Source of the DNA: an uncultured Eubacteriales bacterium
Lineage (GTDB): Bacteria; Bacillota; Clostridia; Christensenellales; UBA1242
Reading direction: 5' to 3'
DNA length: 64,000 bases
Assembly (NCBI GenBank): GCA_949001935.1
Contig: CARJLX010000003.1
Location: 51,643 to 115,642 of the forward strand
Part shown: in pieces, positions 38,352 to 49,300 of the stretch
Layout of the letters: each line of letters opens with the position of its first letter
How positions within the stretch are numbered: the stretch's first letter is position 1
Translations under genes and position numbers: made by a program
The notes under the pieces: generated by a model
Seen by the model: only the letters and a program-made list of their open reading frames with translations
The model's database searches: none
What the model was told of the DNA's origin: nothing

Positions 38352-39686
38352 ATGAAATCAGCTAAAGAATTTATCAAAAAAACAAAAATGATAAAACGCG
38401 GAGATGTTATTGGTGTAGGTGTTAGTGGGGGCGAGGACTCCATGGCTCTTCTTAACTTTTTGGTTGAGAATGCAGAAGATTATGATATTGAAGTTGTTGC
38501 AATTCATGTAGATCATGGTATCAGGGAAAATAGCTATGAGGACGCAGATTTTGTTAAGCAAAAGGCTAAAGAGTTAGGAATAAGATTTTATAAATTTAGA
38601 ATTGACGCTCCTAAACTTGCAAAGGAAAGAAATATCAGTTTGGAAACTGCAGCTCGTGATGCTCGTTATGGTGTTTTTTCAACTCTTTTAAAAAAGGGGG
38701 TTGTAGATAAAATCGCTCTTGCACATCACACAAAGGATCAGGCCGAAACTATTCTGATGCATATATTTAGAGGTAGTGGTGTTGCTGGTGCGAAGGGTAT
38801 GGAAGCGATTCGTGATGGGGTTTATATTAGACCTTTCTTAACTACTAGCAAAGAACAAATTAAGGAATATTTAATAGAAAAACAGATAGATAATGTTGAA
38901 GATTATTCTAATGCAGACAATTCATATAATAGAAACTATGTTAGAAATGTGTTAATGCCAGAAATTTTAAAGCGTTGGCCTAATGCGGTTAATGCAATCT
39001 CTGCATTCAGTCAAGCAATAACTGAAGATGACGAATATATCAACAGTCTTATTCATAGTGATGCAATAATGGTACATGATAAAGAAGTGAAAATACCAAC
39101 AAGCTATTTCCTATATGCAAATTCAATTGTTTCAAGAATTATTTTTAAAGCAGTTAAACGCATAGGTATAATGCAGGATATTGAAAGAAAACATATTGAA
39201 GCTATCAAAGAACTTGCTTTGAATGGACAAAATGGAGCTAGAATATATCTTCCTTTTGAAGCGATAGCAATTAGAGAGTATGATTATTTAACGATTTATA
39301 ATCGCCATGAAGAGGAAGAAGTTCTAAATCAACCTTTCAAGTGTGGGGAATTTGAAGTTGAAGGCTTTGGAAAGGTTATTGTAAAGCGTGTAAAAAATTT
39401 TGAGCCTAAAGAGAATGTCTTGTATTTAGATTATCGCCTTGTTCCTAAAACAGCAGTTTGGCGTTTTAGAGAAGACGGAGATGTGTTTACAAAATTTGGC
39501 GGTGGCACAAAAAAATTGAAAAGTTTTCTTATAGATAAAAAAGTCCCTGTTAGACTCCGTAATTCGATTCCTGTTTTGGCTGAAGGCAACGAAGTTTATG
39601 CTATTGCAGGTTTAGAGATTTCAGATAAAGTCAAAGTGGGAGATGTCCCAACCGCATTTATGATTGAAGTGCAAAGAAACAAATAA
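38352..39686 (+). CDS. tilS: tRNA(Ile)-lysidine synthase
   Basis: 444 residues from the ATG at 38352 (AGAGGA site). It converts the wobble C of the tRNA-Ile that reads AUA to lysidine, using ATP and lysine. The PP-loop is SGGEDS (25-30), followed by HVDHG and a DQAETILMHIFRGSG block typical of TilS. The C-terminal TilS_C domain (WRFREDGD, then KKLKSFLIDKKVP) is complete. The substrate tRNA-Ile (CAT) is not in the window. It forms a single-gene unit. Confidence 0.95.
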   Translation: MKSAKEFIKKTKMIKRGDVIGVGVSGGEDSMALLNFLVENAEDYDIEVVAIHVDHGIRENSYEDADFVKQKAKELGIRFYKFRIDAPKLAKERNISLETAARDARYGVFSTLLKKGVVDKIALAHHTKDQAETILMHIFRGSGVAGAKGMEAIRDGVYIRPFLTTSKEQIKEYLIEKQIDNVEDYSNADNSYNRNYVRNVLMPEILKRWPNAVNAISAFSQAITEDDEYINSLIHSDAIMVHDKEVKIPTSYFLYANSIVSRIIFKAVKRIGIMQDIERKHIEAIKELALNGQNGARIYLPFEAIAIREYDYLTIYNRHEEEEVLNQPFKCGEFEVEGFGKVIVKRVKNFEPKENVLYLDYRLVPKTAVWRFREDGDVFTKFGGGTKKLKSFLIDKKVPVRLRNSIPVLAEGNEVYAIAGLEISDKVKVGDVPTAFMIEVQRNK

Positions 39687-39712
39687 AAAAGTGGCATAGG
39701 CCACTTTTTTAT
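39685..39712. terminator. Terminator between tilS and gpmI
   Basis: GTGGC-ATAG-GCCAC with A and T flanks at convergent gene ends. Confidence 0.85.
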
Positions 39713-41215
39713 TTAAAACAAGGGTTTTTCCATTGTGGAAGGAATATTTAAATTTAAAAGTTTGAGTACTGTTGGGGCAATGTTTGCAATGCTTGCCTTT
39801 TTAAGCAGTTTAACTTTTTTGTGTTTTTCGCTAACAAGAATGCAAGGGACGGGATTTGTGGTGTGAGAAGTCACCTTATCGCCGTTTTTATCAATCATTA
39901 ATTCTGCATTGCCGTGGTCGGCAGTTATAATACAGTCTCCTCCTGCCATAAGAGTTGCAAGTGCTAAAGCGTATGCCTGTTTTTCTACACATACAATAGC
40001 TTCTTTAGCTGCTTGGAAATTTCCTGTATGTCCAATCATGTCTGGGTTTGAGTAATTAACTAAAATAAAGTCATATTTTTGAGATGCTATTGCTTCTAAG
40101 GTGCTTTCGGTTATTTCGTAAGCTCTCATTTTAGGGTAATAAGAAAAGTCTTCTGTGTCTATGCTTTCAATAAGTTTGCGTTCTTCATTTTTGTATGGTT
40201 TCTCAATTCCACCATTAAAGTAGAAAGTCACATGAGCGTACTTTGTTGTTTCAGCAATATGAAATTGTTTCAATCCTGCACTTGAGATAACAGACGATAA
40301 ATTATCAGTTATTTTTATTGGGGGATATATAACATTTGTAGATGAAAGTTCTTTTGCGTATTCTTCCATAGGAGAGAACAATAAATTTTTAAATTTTTGT
40401 GTTTTAAATTCTTTAAAATTTTCATTTGTCAAAGAAAAAGAAAGTTCTCTTGCTCTGTCGGAGCGGTAATTGTAGAAAATAACGCTATCATTGTCTTTGA
40501 TAACTGCGTTTTTGTTAAGTAAAGTTGGCTCTATAAATTCGTCATAAACATTATTGTTATAATTTTTAAGAATTACATCGTTAGCAGTTGTTTTACTTTC
40601 GTTATTGCCAAAAACGACAACATCATAATACTTTTTAATTCTTTCATAACGCTTTTCTCTATCCATAGCGTAAACTCGGCCAGAAATAGAGGCAATTTTG
40701 GCATTTGTATTTTCAATTTTGCTTTCAAGTTGTTTAATATATTCAATTCCAGAGTTTATGGGGGTGTCGCGTCCATCAGTTATAACATGAATATAGACGT
40801 TTTTTATGTTGTATTTTTTGGCAGCTTCTAAAATTGCATACAAATGATTGATATGAGAATGAACTCCACCATCCGACAATAAACCTATTAAATGTAGATT
40901 CGATTTGTTTTTCTCTGCATGTTTAAAGGCTTTGATAAGGTTTTTATTGTCTTTAAAAGTGTTATTTTCAATATCTTTATTAATTTTCATAAGATCTTGC
41001 CAGGAAATTCTTCCGCTTCCTAATGTTAAATGCCCTACCTCACTATTGCCCATTTGTCCCTCAGGTAGCCCAACGGCAAGTCCGCTTGCTTCGAGTTGGG
41101 TGTTTGGGTATTTTTTTAACAATTTATCTAGGTTTGGAGTTCCTGCACTTTTGATTGCATTACCAAAACTTTCCTTTCTAATTCCAAAACCGTCTAAAAT
41201 TATAAGTGTAACCAT
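39713..41215 (-). CDS. gpmI: 2,3-bisphosphoglycerate-independent phosphoglycerate mutase
   Basis: 500 residues, normal length, with AGGAGTT before the ATG. It interconverts 3- and 2-phosphoglycerate in glycolysis. It opens with LIILDGFG, has the phosphoserine site GQMGNSEVGH (Ser58), GVHSH, GRDTP, the RSDRARE block and the metal-binding DHGNAE near the end. It stands alone here, not with other glycolytic genes. Confidence 0.97.
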   Translation of the reverse strand: MVTLIILDGFGIRKESFGNAIKSAGTPNLDKLLKKYPNTQLEASGLAVGLPEGQMGNSEVGHLTLGSGRISWQDLMKINKDIENNTFKDNKNLIKAFKHAEKNKSNLHLIGLLSDGGVHSHINHLYAILEAAKKYNIKNVYIHVITDGRDTPINSGIEYIKQLESKIENTNAKIASISGRVYAMDREKRYERIKKYYDVVVFGNNESKTTANDVILKNYNNNVYDEFIEPTLLNKNAVIKDNDSVIFYNYRSDRARELSFSLTNENFKEFKTQKFKNLLFSPMEEYAKELSSTNVIYPPIKITDNLSSVISSAGLKQFHIAETTKYAHVTFYFNGGIEKPYKNEERKLIESIDTEDFSYYPKMRAYEITESTLEAIASQKYDFILVNYSNPDMIGHTGNFQAAKEAIVCVEKQAYALALATLMAGGDCIITADHGNAELMIDKNGDKVTSHTTNPVPCILVSEKHKKVKLLKKASIANIAPTVLKLLNLNIPSTMEKPLF

Positions 41216-41286
41216 TTTTTAACTCCTATAGTAATTTTAATATATATTATTAACAAAAAAAAGTCAAATGAAAGATGCTTTTTCAC

Positions 41287-41314
41287 ATTTTATATATTCA
41301 AGGAATATATAAAA
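41287..41314 (+). repeat. A/T inverted repeat upstream of the proline-linker gene
   Basis: TTTATATATTC-AAG-GAATATATAAA is a perfect inverted repeat ending about 20 bases before the AAGGAGG of the next gene. It may be an operator or a leader hairpin. Confidence 0.55.
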
Positions 41315-41333
41315 TCATAATAAAGGAGGGAAA

Positions 41334-42167
41334 ATGAAAAAATCTTACATTTTAAAATTTGATCATGTGCAGGGTGATTATGTGATTGTGGAGGAAGATT
41401 GTATGGTCAAAAATTTACAACAAGAAAAAAGGGGGTTGTTTTTTGGTAAAAGTTTTTTTAAGAATTTCAAAAAGCCCAACGACAGTATAGAAAAAACTGA
41501 AGAAAAAGATAAAAATGTTGGTTTTTTAAGTAGTTTAGATGAAAAAATGAATGTAGACAAACATGAAAAGGGTGAACTTGCAAAAGGTTTATCTGATATA
41601 AACTTTAACAAAAATAAGTTAAATATTGAAGCCGAGCAAGAAGAACAACAGTCTTCACAAACTCCAGTAACACCAACTCCAACTAATAATTCTCCATCGC
41701 CTGTACAGCCAATACCTAGTCAGCCTTCTCCATCGCCTAGCAACAATATAAGTGTAGGCGAAGGAGTGCAATTATTGGCGGGTTTATATAATAATTTTAG
41801 AATTTTAAATATGATTTATCAAAATCTTAGAGATGTTAATCAGGTGTCGGCAGATACATTCAGTGATTTTATAAGCGAGAATATTGCTTTGCAGGGCGGA
41901 TTGTTAAACATATACTATTCTGTTAGCGGACAAAATCTTCCACCAGTACTAGATGAAAGAGTCCCTGTTTTATCAAGCAGGTTTGATGAAATTGTTGAAG
42001 TTGCTTCTGCTTATGTAAAAGGCATGAGAGATGTGAATTTGCGATTAACAAAGATTTTTTCGGTAGACAAATTTAATAGGCAATTTAATTTGATTGAAAA
42101 TGCTTTATCTATTCAAAATGATTATTTAACAGGATTACGCATTCAAGCCTTATATATAAAAAATTAA
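41334..42167 (+). CDS. Unrecognised protein with Pro-rich linker and helical C-terminal domain
   Basis: 277 residues, with AAGGAGG before the ATG. The N-terminal part (1-95) is charged with a small beta segment (SYILKFDHVQGDYVIVEED). The middle (about 98-145) is a disordered Gln/Pro/Ser linker. The C-terminal part (about 146-277) is a helical bundle (VQLLAGLYNNFRILNMIYQNL...). There is no signal peptide. DUF-like proteins of this layout occur in spore-formers, but I cannot assign a family. Single-gene unit followed by A/T hairpins. Confidence 0.75.
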   Translation: MKKSYILKFDHVQGDYVIVEEDCMVKNLQQEKRGLFFGKSFFKNFKKPNDSIEKTEEKDKNVGFLSSLDEKMNVDKHEKGELAKGLSDINFNKNKLNIEAEQEEQQSSQTPVTPTPTNNSPSPVQPIPSQPSPSPSNNISVGEGVQLLAGLYNNFRILNMIYQNLRDVNQVSADTFSDFISENIALQGGLLNIYYSVSGQNLPPVLDERVPVLSSRFDEIVEVASAYVKGMRDVNLRLTKIFSVDKFNRQFNLIENALSIQNDYLTGLRIQALYIKN

Positions 42168-42318
42168 CTTTTGCGTGTTTGCATAATTTTATTTATTTTC
42201 AAAAAATAAAATAAAAAATTAAATTAAAAAAATAATTAATAAAAATAAGAAAAAATAGCAAAAAATTGAAAAAATAATTAATTTATTGCTATTTTTTATT
42301 TAATTAAATAATTTTTAA
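42168..42318. terminator. A/T-rich gap with a terminator-like hairpin
   Basis: AAAAAATAGCAA (about 42249) and TTGCTATTTTTT (about 42299) form a stem around an A/T interior, between convergent genes. Confidence 0.6.
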
Positions 42319-43026
42319 TTATTTATCAAATAAATTATATCTTTCTTTATGAATTATTGCATTGAATATTTTTTCTTTTGCGTCAGGATATAATTTATTT
42401 AATTCTTGAATTATTTTTTTAGCTTTTTCTCTTTCGGTTGTATGGTCTACCTTACAAATATTATTTATAACTGGAAATTCTTTAGAAATTCTTAAAATGT
42501 CTTCCTCATTTATAAATAACATTGGCCTTATAACTTCAAGTTCTATTCTAGATAAAAATGATTTAGGTTTAAATGTTGAAAGTCGCCCTTCAAAAAATAA
42601 AGATAAAATAAATGTTTCAATTAAATCATCTTTGTGATGACCTAATGCAACTTTGTTGCAACCAAGTTCTTTAGCTTTGCTATTTAATAGTCCTCTACGC
42701 ATGTTTGCACATAAAGAACATGGATTTTTTTCCTTTCTAACTTCAAATATTATCTCAAAAACTTGTGAAGGGACAAGGTAAAATGGTACATTTATTTGTT
42801 TGCAATATTCCTCAAGTGGAGAATAATCCATTTTTCCACCACTTAAATCAACAGCGATTCCAACAAGCTCAAATTTGTTTGGGCTAAATAATTGAAAGCG
42901 TTTTAATAGAGTTAGTAGCGTTATGCTGTCTTTCCCGCCAGAAAGACCAACGGCTATTTTGTCGTTGTTTTCTATTAAATTATATTCTTCGCAAGCATGT
43001 CTTAAATGCCCCAATAATTTTTGCAT
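42319..43026 (-). CDS. TtcA-family tRNA 2-thiocytidine synthetase-like protein
   Basis: 235 residues from the ATG at 43026, which has an AAAGGA before it; the longer frame begins at a TTG. PP-loop SGGKDS (29-34), the Cys pair CSLC (103-106) and a third Cys (about 197, in NNICKVD) match the iron-sulfur TtcA type, which thiolates C32 in tRNA. GHHKDDLIETF is the second conserved block. The protein is shorter than E. coli TtcA (about 310), typical for the small Gram-positive members, whose substrate is not always established. Confidence 0.88.
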   Translation of the reverse strand: MQKLLGHLRHACEEYNLIENNDKIAVGLSGGKDSITLLTLLKRFQLFSPNKFELVGIAVDLSGGKMDYSPLEEYCKQINVPFYLVPSQVFEIIFEVRKEKNPCSLCANMRRGLLNSKAKELGCNKVALGHHKDDLIETFILSLFFEGRLSTFKPKSFLSRIELEVIRPMLFINEEDILRISKEFPVINNICKVDHTTEREKAKKIIQELNKLYPDAKEKIFNAIIHKERYNLFDK

Positions 43027-43353
43027 AATTTTCCTTTTTTGAAAATATAGCAAAAAATAATAAAAAAATCAATAAAAAATTAAAAAATAATAAAAAATAA
43101 TAAAAAATTAAAAACAAATTAATTTTTTAATTATTTATTTTATGTTTTTTTGTAAATAAAATTAGGCCAAAAATAATTTTCGCTTTATTTTTATTTTGCT
43201 TATATTATATATAAAATAAATTAATTAATAAGTGATTTATTTGACTATTTAATTAAAAATATATATAATTAAAAATATATTTAAAATAATTTTTAAATAT
43301 TTATTTGCATGTTTAATTTTGTTGTTTTTACAAATATTAAACGAGGAGGAATA
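43027..43353. other. A/T-rich intergenic region
   Basis: About 325 bases, almost all A/T, with tandem AAATAAT-like strings but no recognised gene or RNA. A GAGGAGG (43343-43349) near the right end is the ribosome site of the giant gene. I cannot choose a promoter with confidence in such sequence. Confidence 0.6.
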
Positions 43354-46300
43354 ATGAAAAAGTTTTGGGTTGCTATGATGTCTATTTTTGTTCTTCTAGG
43401 AGGAGTTATACTTTCTGCTTGTACTAAGCAAGAGGTTTCTCTTTCTTTGTCATCATCATTTGTTGAAATCAGCATTGATGATCCAGAAGATAAAGTTGTG
43501 ACAGCCGAGGTTAAAGGTGTAAGTGAAGGAAGGGTGAGTGCAACTTCTAGCAATACAGGTATTGTTATTGCTACCGTTGTTTATAACTCAGCGACCAAGC
43601 TCAATACTGTAACCTTGAGAGTGCCTACCGACAATGATGGAAAGATTGTTGGCAATGAGGGTACAACTCAAGTTATTATCACAAGTTTGGATGACAGCAC
43701 CAAAACTCAAACAATAACAGTTAATGTGTATAGTGACATTCTTGGCATGGAGCAAAAAAAGGAAGATTTTGAACAAGGCAAAAATCCTTTCTATGCAATT
43801 CGTGGAGAAGAGGTCACTCTTGATTATTCAAAACTTTTATCATTTACTAATAACACAAGACCAAATTCTAGGAAAGATATTTCTTGGGAGCTTGTTGAAG
43901 ATGGGGCGAGTGCAAATATTGACGGAAATAAATTGTTTGTTGAATCAGCTTATCTTGGAAATAAAATTAAAATTAGAGCAGTTTCACAACACGATAGAAA
44001 TATCACCGCAGAAGTTGAACTTAATGTAATTAACAAAATCGACAAGGAGAGTGTGCAAATATCTTATCGTCCAACAGAAAATTCTGCTTGGGAAAATATA
44101 AATGATTTGAAAGATAAAACTTTTAGAATTGTGCCAAACTTGCCTGCAGATGATAATTATGATGGATACATACAACTTTCTTTTAAAGGCAATAGTTTGC
44201 TTGATGTTGTTCCTGTTATAACTGGCACAACTTTTGAAGGAAGACAAATTATTAGGGTTGATAGAACAAAAGAGCCTGAAATAACAAACGATAGCATTAT
44301 TTATACCTATCGTGTTTTTGCTTTAAATGAGCAAGTAAATGGAGATAGCAAGTTATCTTTCAATATTAAGTATAGCGATTATGATTATTCTGTGGATACA
44401 GATTTTGTAGAAGTTCAAAGTTACGAAAAAATAAACGCTTTAAATATTCTAGATGAGAATAAGATTGATATTTCAAATTCAACTCAACTTATCTATACAT
44501 CTTATCAAAATGGTTATGGAAAGCTTTTGAATGTTGAACTATTGCCAACCACAGTTGTAAGCAAAGAAGGAAAGTTTACAATAAGTGTTAATTATAGTGA
44601 TGCAACTTATGACGAAGATGAAAATAATAGAATAGACACTCAAACTGTGAAATTCTATTATAAGTCAAGACAAGGCAACAATATTTTAGTTCAAATGAAA
44701 GAAAATGGTTTCAATCAATTTGTTAGTGTTGAGGATTCAATACCTCTTGGCGTTAATCAAATTTATGTTGTTGCTGGCAGTGACCAAGTAAAAACTTCAA
44801 TACAAAATGTGAAAATCACATTCACCTCAGTTGATAATCCTAATGTTAGTTCTACATTGACTACAAATCTTTATCGCTCAGCATCTTCTCTTAATTTTAC
44901 AAGCGAAGATAAAAACGGGCTTGATTTTGTAGCATCAACTGCACTTGGCGAACAAAGAGAATTCGTTAAGAGAGTAAAGTTGGAAGGGCAATCTAGTATT
45001 GTTGGGCTTAGCACTCAAACATTTGGCAATGGATTTATCGTTAGCAATCCTTACAATGCTGTTGCAAGTGCCAATAGCATCACTTTCAATATCAAATTAA
45101 CAGTGACTAGCGCGGGTGTGACAGAAAAGGGCAGTTATAGAATTGTACATGAAAATGGCATAGCAAGTGCAGAGTTTGGAGTTTCACTTTTCTTGCCACT
45201 TACAGACGCTACTATTAATTATGATTTAGGCACAGGGAATACTAGTGTTAACAGTTTTGAAAATAATGATATTCATTATGTTGTGAATGGAACAAATGGA
45301 TTGAGAGAGGTTGCAGGAAAGGGACAAAGTCTTTCAAAAATGTTGCTTCAAACAAATTCTTCAATTCCTCTTGAAGTTGCGAAAAACAAGGTTGGAAGAT
45401 TTGAAGCAGAAGCAGAAGTTAAATATACCTTCTTAGATAAAACAAAAGAAAATGAAGATACGTTCCATGATTTGTCAGCTAATACAATTTACAATGAGGC
45501 AAACAAAGTTAACGGAAGTGTAAGTGCCTACCTAGGAATAGGAAGAAATGGAACAATTATAACAAATTCTTTAGCAGGTCATACCTACATTGTTGCAACT
45601 TTTACAGGAAGAGAACTTGACGAAGATGGTAATTTAAGACAAATATCAATTGTTAGAATTATTGAAGTTGAAGTGCATGTTGCAATGGGAATCTTAAGTT
45701 CAAGTCAAACATCTTTAACTGTTTATGCAGGGGATAGTGTTAATAGTACAGAACTTGCTAATTTGGAAGTTTCTATTTCTCTTGGTGATAGGCTTGTAGA
45801 ACCTGTTACATATGACGAATTGGAGAAATTCAATTTTACTTCTACAATATTAAAAGAGAGCGTAAAAGGACAACAAAACATTTCTTGGTCACAAGGTAAT
45901 AATTATTATAGCCTTTCAAACATCATAGTGAATGGTAAAACCATGACTTTCACTTTGGTGGGGAATACAACTTTGGGCAACCCTGAGTTTAATGATAATT
46001 TAATTATAGAATATGAATATGCAAATATCTATCGTCGTCTTGTACTTGATATTAAAGTATTAAATGCAGATAGAATTGAAAAGGTTGAATGGGTTAATCA
46101 AAGTGAGCAAGGTCTTTACTTTGAACTCAATTCACTTGTAAATCAAAGCGCTGTTCTTGTTATGTCTACATCTCCAAGCAATGCAAAAGATCAATCTTTA
46201 TCATATTTCGTCACAGATTTAATTGGAAATCCTGCAAACTTTGTTAGAATTAATGAAATTTCTCGCCGTGGCATTGTAAATATGAATGCAACTGCTGGTG

Positions 46301-49300
46301 CGGCTGGGTATATTTATGTGATGCCAAAAGATGCATATAATGGAAACACAATTTCATATTTCTTTAAAGAAGGAAGTGAAGAAAAACAAGGTTCTGTTTC
46401 AACAGCTATGATTGGAAGAATCAAAGATAATAGTACAACATGGTTTGAATATTTAAGAGATAATGCATACTTTAAAAACAATCAAAATCAAGAAATTAAG
46501 TTTGGAGATATTTTAGTACAAATTCCTGTGACTGTTGCAGATGGAAAGAGTTGGGACACAGCGTACAGACTCTATAATAGTGCAAGTTTTGCAGAAATCA
46601 ATTCTTTCAATTACTATATTGTAATGAATAGCGTTGTACTTAAAAACTGGAAGGGTATAAATGAATTCCAAGGCGGAATAAAAGGTTTAAATAAAGAAGT
46701 CACAATCACTCTAAGTGATGGAAGTGCAAGCTTTATCAATACTTTAAAGAAAACAGAAAATTCAAATAATGGTGGTGAAGTCCGAGATTTAACTTTTGCT
46801 GGGCAGGTTTATGGAAATGGTTTTGTAGCAAATGTTAATTATGGGCTTATAGATAATGTGACAATTGATGTTAGCGTAGGTGCTAATGTTGTTTCATCAA
46901 AGGTTATAAGTGATGGAGAATTTGCTGGTGGACTTGTTGGTGAAAATCATGGAAGTATCAACAATGTTGGCGTTTTAGGTGTAAGTGTTGAATGTCAAAA
47001 CGAAAACTCACATGTTGGCGGAATTGCGGGTTATAATACTGGAAATATTTCAAATGCAAGAGTAGAGTTTTATACTTTTAAAGACAATAAAGTAAACACC
47101 TTGAAAGGTGATTATGTTGGCGGTCTTGTAGGCTTTGCTGATGGTGGACGCATAGAACTTTCTTATGCATATGACTATAGTTTAGTAAACGATAAAACTT
47201 CTAAACATTTAGATGGTCAAGCAGGTGCATTTGTTGGTTTCGTAAATAACAATACATCTATTTCTCAATCTTTCTCTGTAGTAAATATTCAATCAACAAG
47301 CGCGGGTAGAGCTAGTAATGCAACACTTGATTTAACTGATACCTATGTTTCATATTATGATGCTAGCCAAACATATCAATCTTCAATAAATGGTTCTGGA
47401 GCAAATTGGGTTTCTAGCGGTGAAGATTTCTTGGCATATGTAAATGGTGAAAAGGCACATCTTAGAAATATTTATCAAGCAAAAGAGGTGACCGCGGAAG
47501 AGGTTCAAGGTGCTAAGATAAGCGAAAGAATTGTTAAGAGTGATAAATATTATCAAGCTCTTGAAGTTGGAAATTCAGGAGAAAAAGCAATCTTATTCTA
47601 TTACACTACAAATGAACATGATAGTGAAGATTTAACTTCTAGTGAAATTAATTACTTGGCAGATTTAAATAGAATAAATTTAAGTGAAATTTTTGGCGAT
47701 ATTGCTGATAGGCTTGTTATAACAAGTTCAAATATCAATATTGTTGATGTAACAAACGATTCATTGATTATAAAAAGAACTGGAATTGTAAACTTGACTA
47801 TCAGTTCAAAACAAAATTATGTAAATACAAAAGCAATAGAAGTTCAAGTTGTTTATGCGTTGTCTGCGCTTCAAGTTTCTTGGGCGACTGGTGGACAACC
47901 TACTAACCATGTTAAAGGTGATATAGTAAATATTCAAAAAGAATCAAATATTTCTATACAATATACTTTATCTAATAGCGAAATATATCTTGGTGTTTCT
48001 GAAAAATCTTATAAGATGGTAGAAAACGTAACTGTTTATAACTATAAAATACTCCCTAATAATTATTTAACTTCAAATATGGCAGGAAATGTTCTTTCAG
48101 TTCAAACAACAAACTCAACTGCTGAATTAAGCAATATTACAGCTTGGATTAGTATCAATTCTTTTGCAAGCGAAGCGATGAAAGATTATAGAGAAGCGAT
48201 CGCTAATGAATTTGCTTATGCGTTTGATTTACAATTATTTGAAGGTGCAATTAATCTTTTACTTTCACAAAATCAACTTCCAATCACTCCAAGCGAGGTT
48301 GGTGTTTTAGAGGTTGAATTAATTTCTAATAATGCTAGTGATAAACTTGATGTTGAACTTGTTTTTAATGGCGAAAATAACTACACAGAAAAATTAAGTG
48401 GTTCACTTGATTCAGCAACAAAATCAGGCATCTTCAGCAGAGGCAGTGAAGAGAGAATTGAAGTTAGATATGAACAAATCAGTAACATTCTAGACGAAAA
48501 TAGTGGAAGAACAACATTCAAATATCGTTTCACTTTTGCTGTTGCTTCAAGTTATAAAAATAAAGTTTCAAAGGTGGAAGACTATACTGTCACTTTGCGT
48601 TCATTCTCTAATGTACAAAGCAAATCTTTCTCTTTAAAGATTAATAAACAAGAGTTTACAAATATAGATATAAAGGCTTATGAGGCAAGATTAAGTTATT
48701 CAAGTGTAGATAATGCAACCTTATATAATTTAGATAAAAATAAAGCAACAAGTGTTCTTAAACCAGGGGATATTGCACTCTTGGAAGTTAAGGTAAATCC
48801 TACTTATGCGTATTATGATTATTTTGATTTAGTTGTTTCAGGAAGCCCAAATGCAAATGCTATAGGTCTTGGTTATATGAAACCATTTAAAAATTCTGAC
48901 AATGTTTTTGTTGATGGTGAATATAGTTCAATAACTGGCGGAATTAGAGTGACAGATAAACCTACAACTGAAAAAGAACTTGCCACTCTTGTATTTAAGG
49001 TTTGGGTAGATCCAAATTTAGCACAAGATGCAGATATAGAACTTATATTAACTTTTAACCATGCGATTGATGGTTATATAGATCATACATCTTGTTTCCT
49101 TTCTATAAGTTATTTGGCAGAACCAAGTTTGAAGGTGGATGGTAAAGAAGCAGATGCTATGATTGCAAGAGGAACAATAGTTCCTGTTGAAGTTGAGGTT
49201 AATTATGATCAGTCAATAGATCTTTCAAGTGCTTCATTGATAAATATTCAAGAGGGAATAACTCTTTCTCCTAATTGGAAAGAAACTACTAATTCAGAAA

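Noticed and set aside
43054..43353. Possible replication origin or A/T iteron region
   Set aside because: The AT richness is comparable to the gap at 14859-15240. No DnaA-box cluster or dnaA/dnaN genes are near.
43293..44247. Small open frames on both strands around the start of the giant gene
   Set aside because: They are out-of-frame shadows of the giant reading frame, which alone has a ribosome site and signal peptide.
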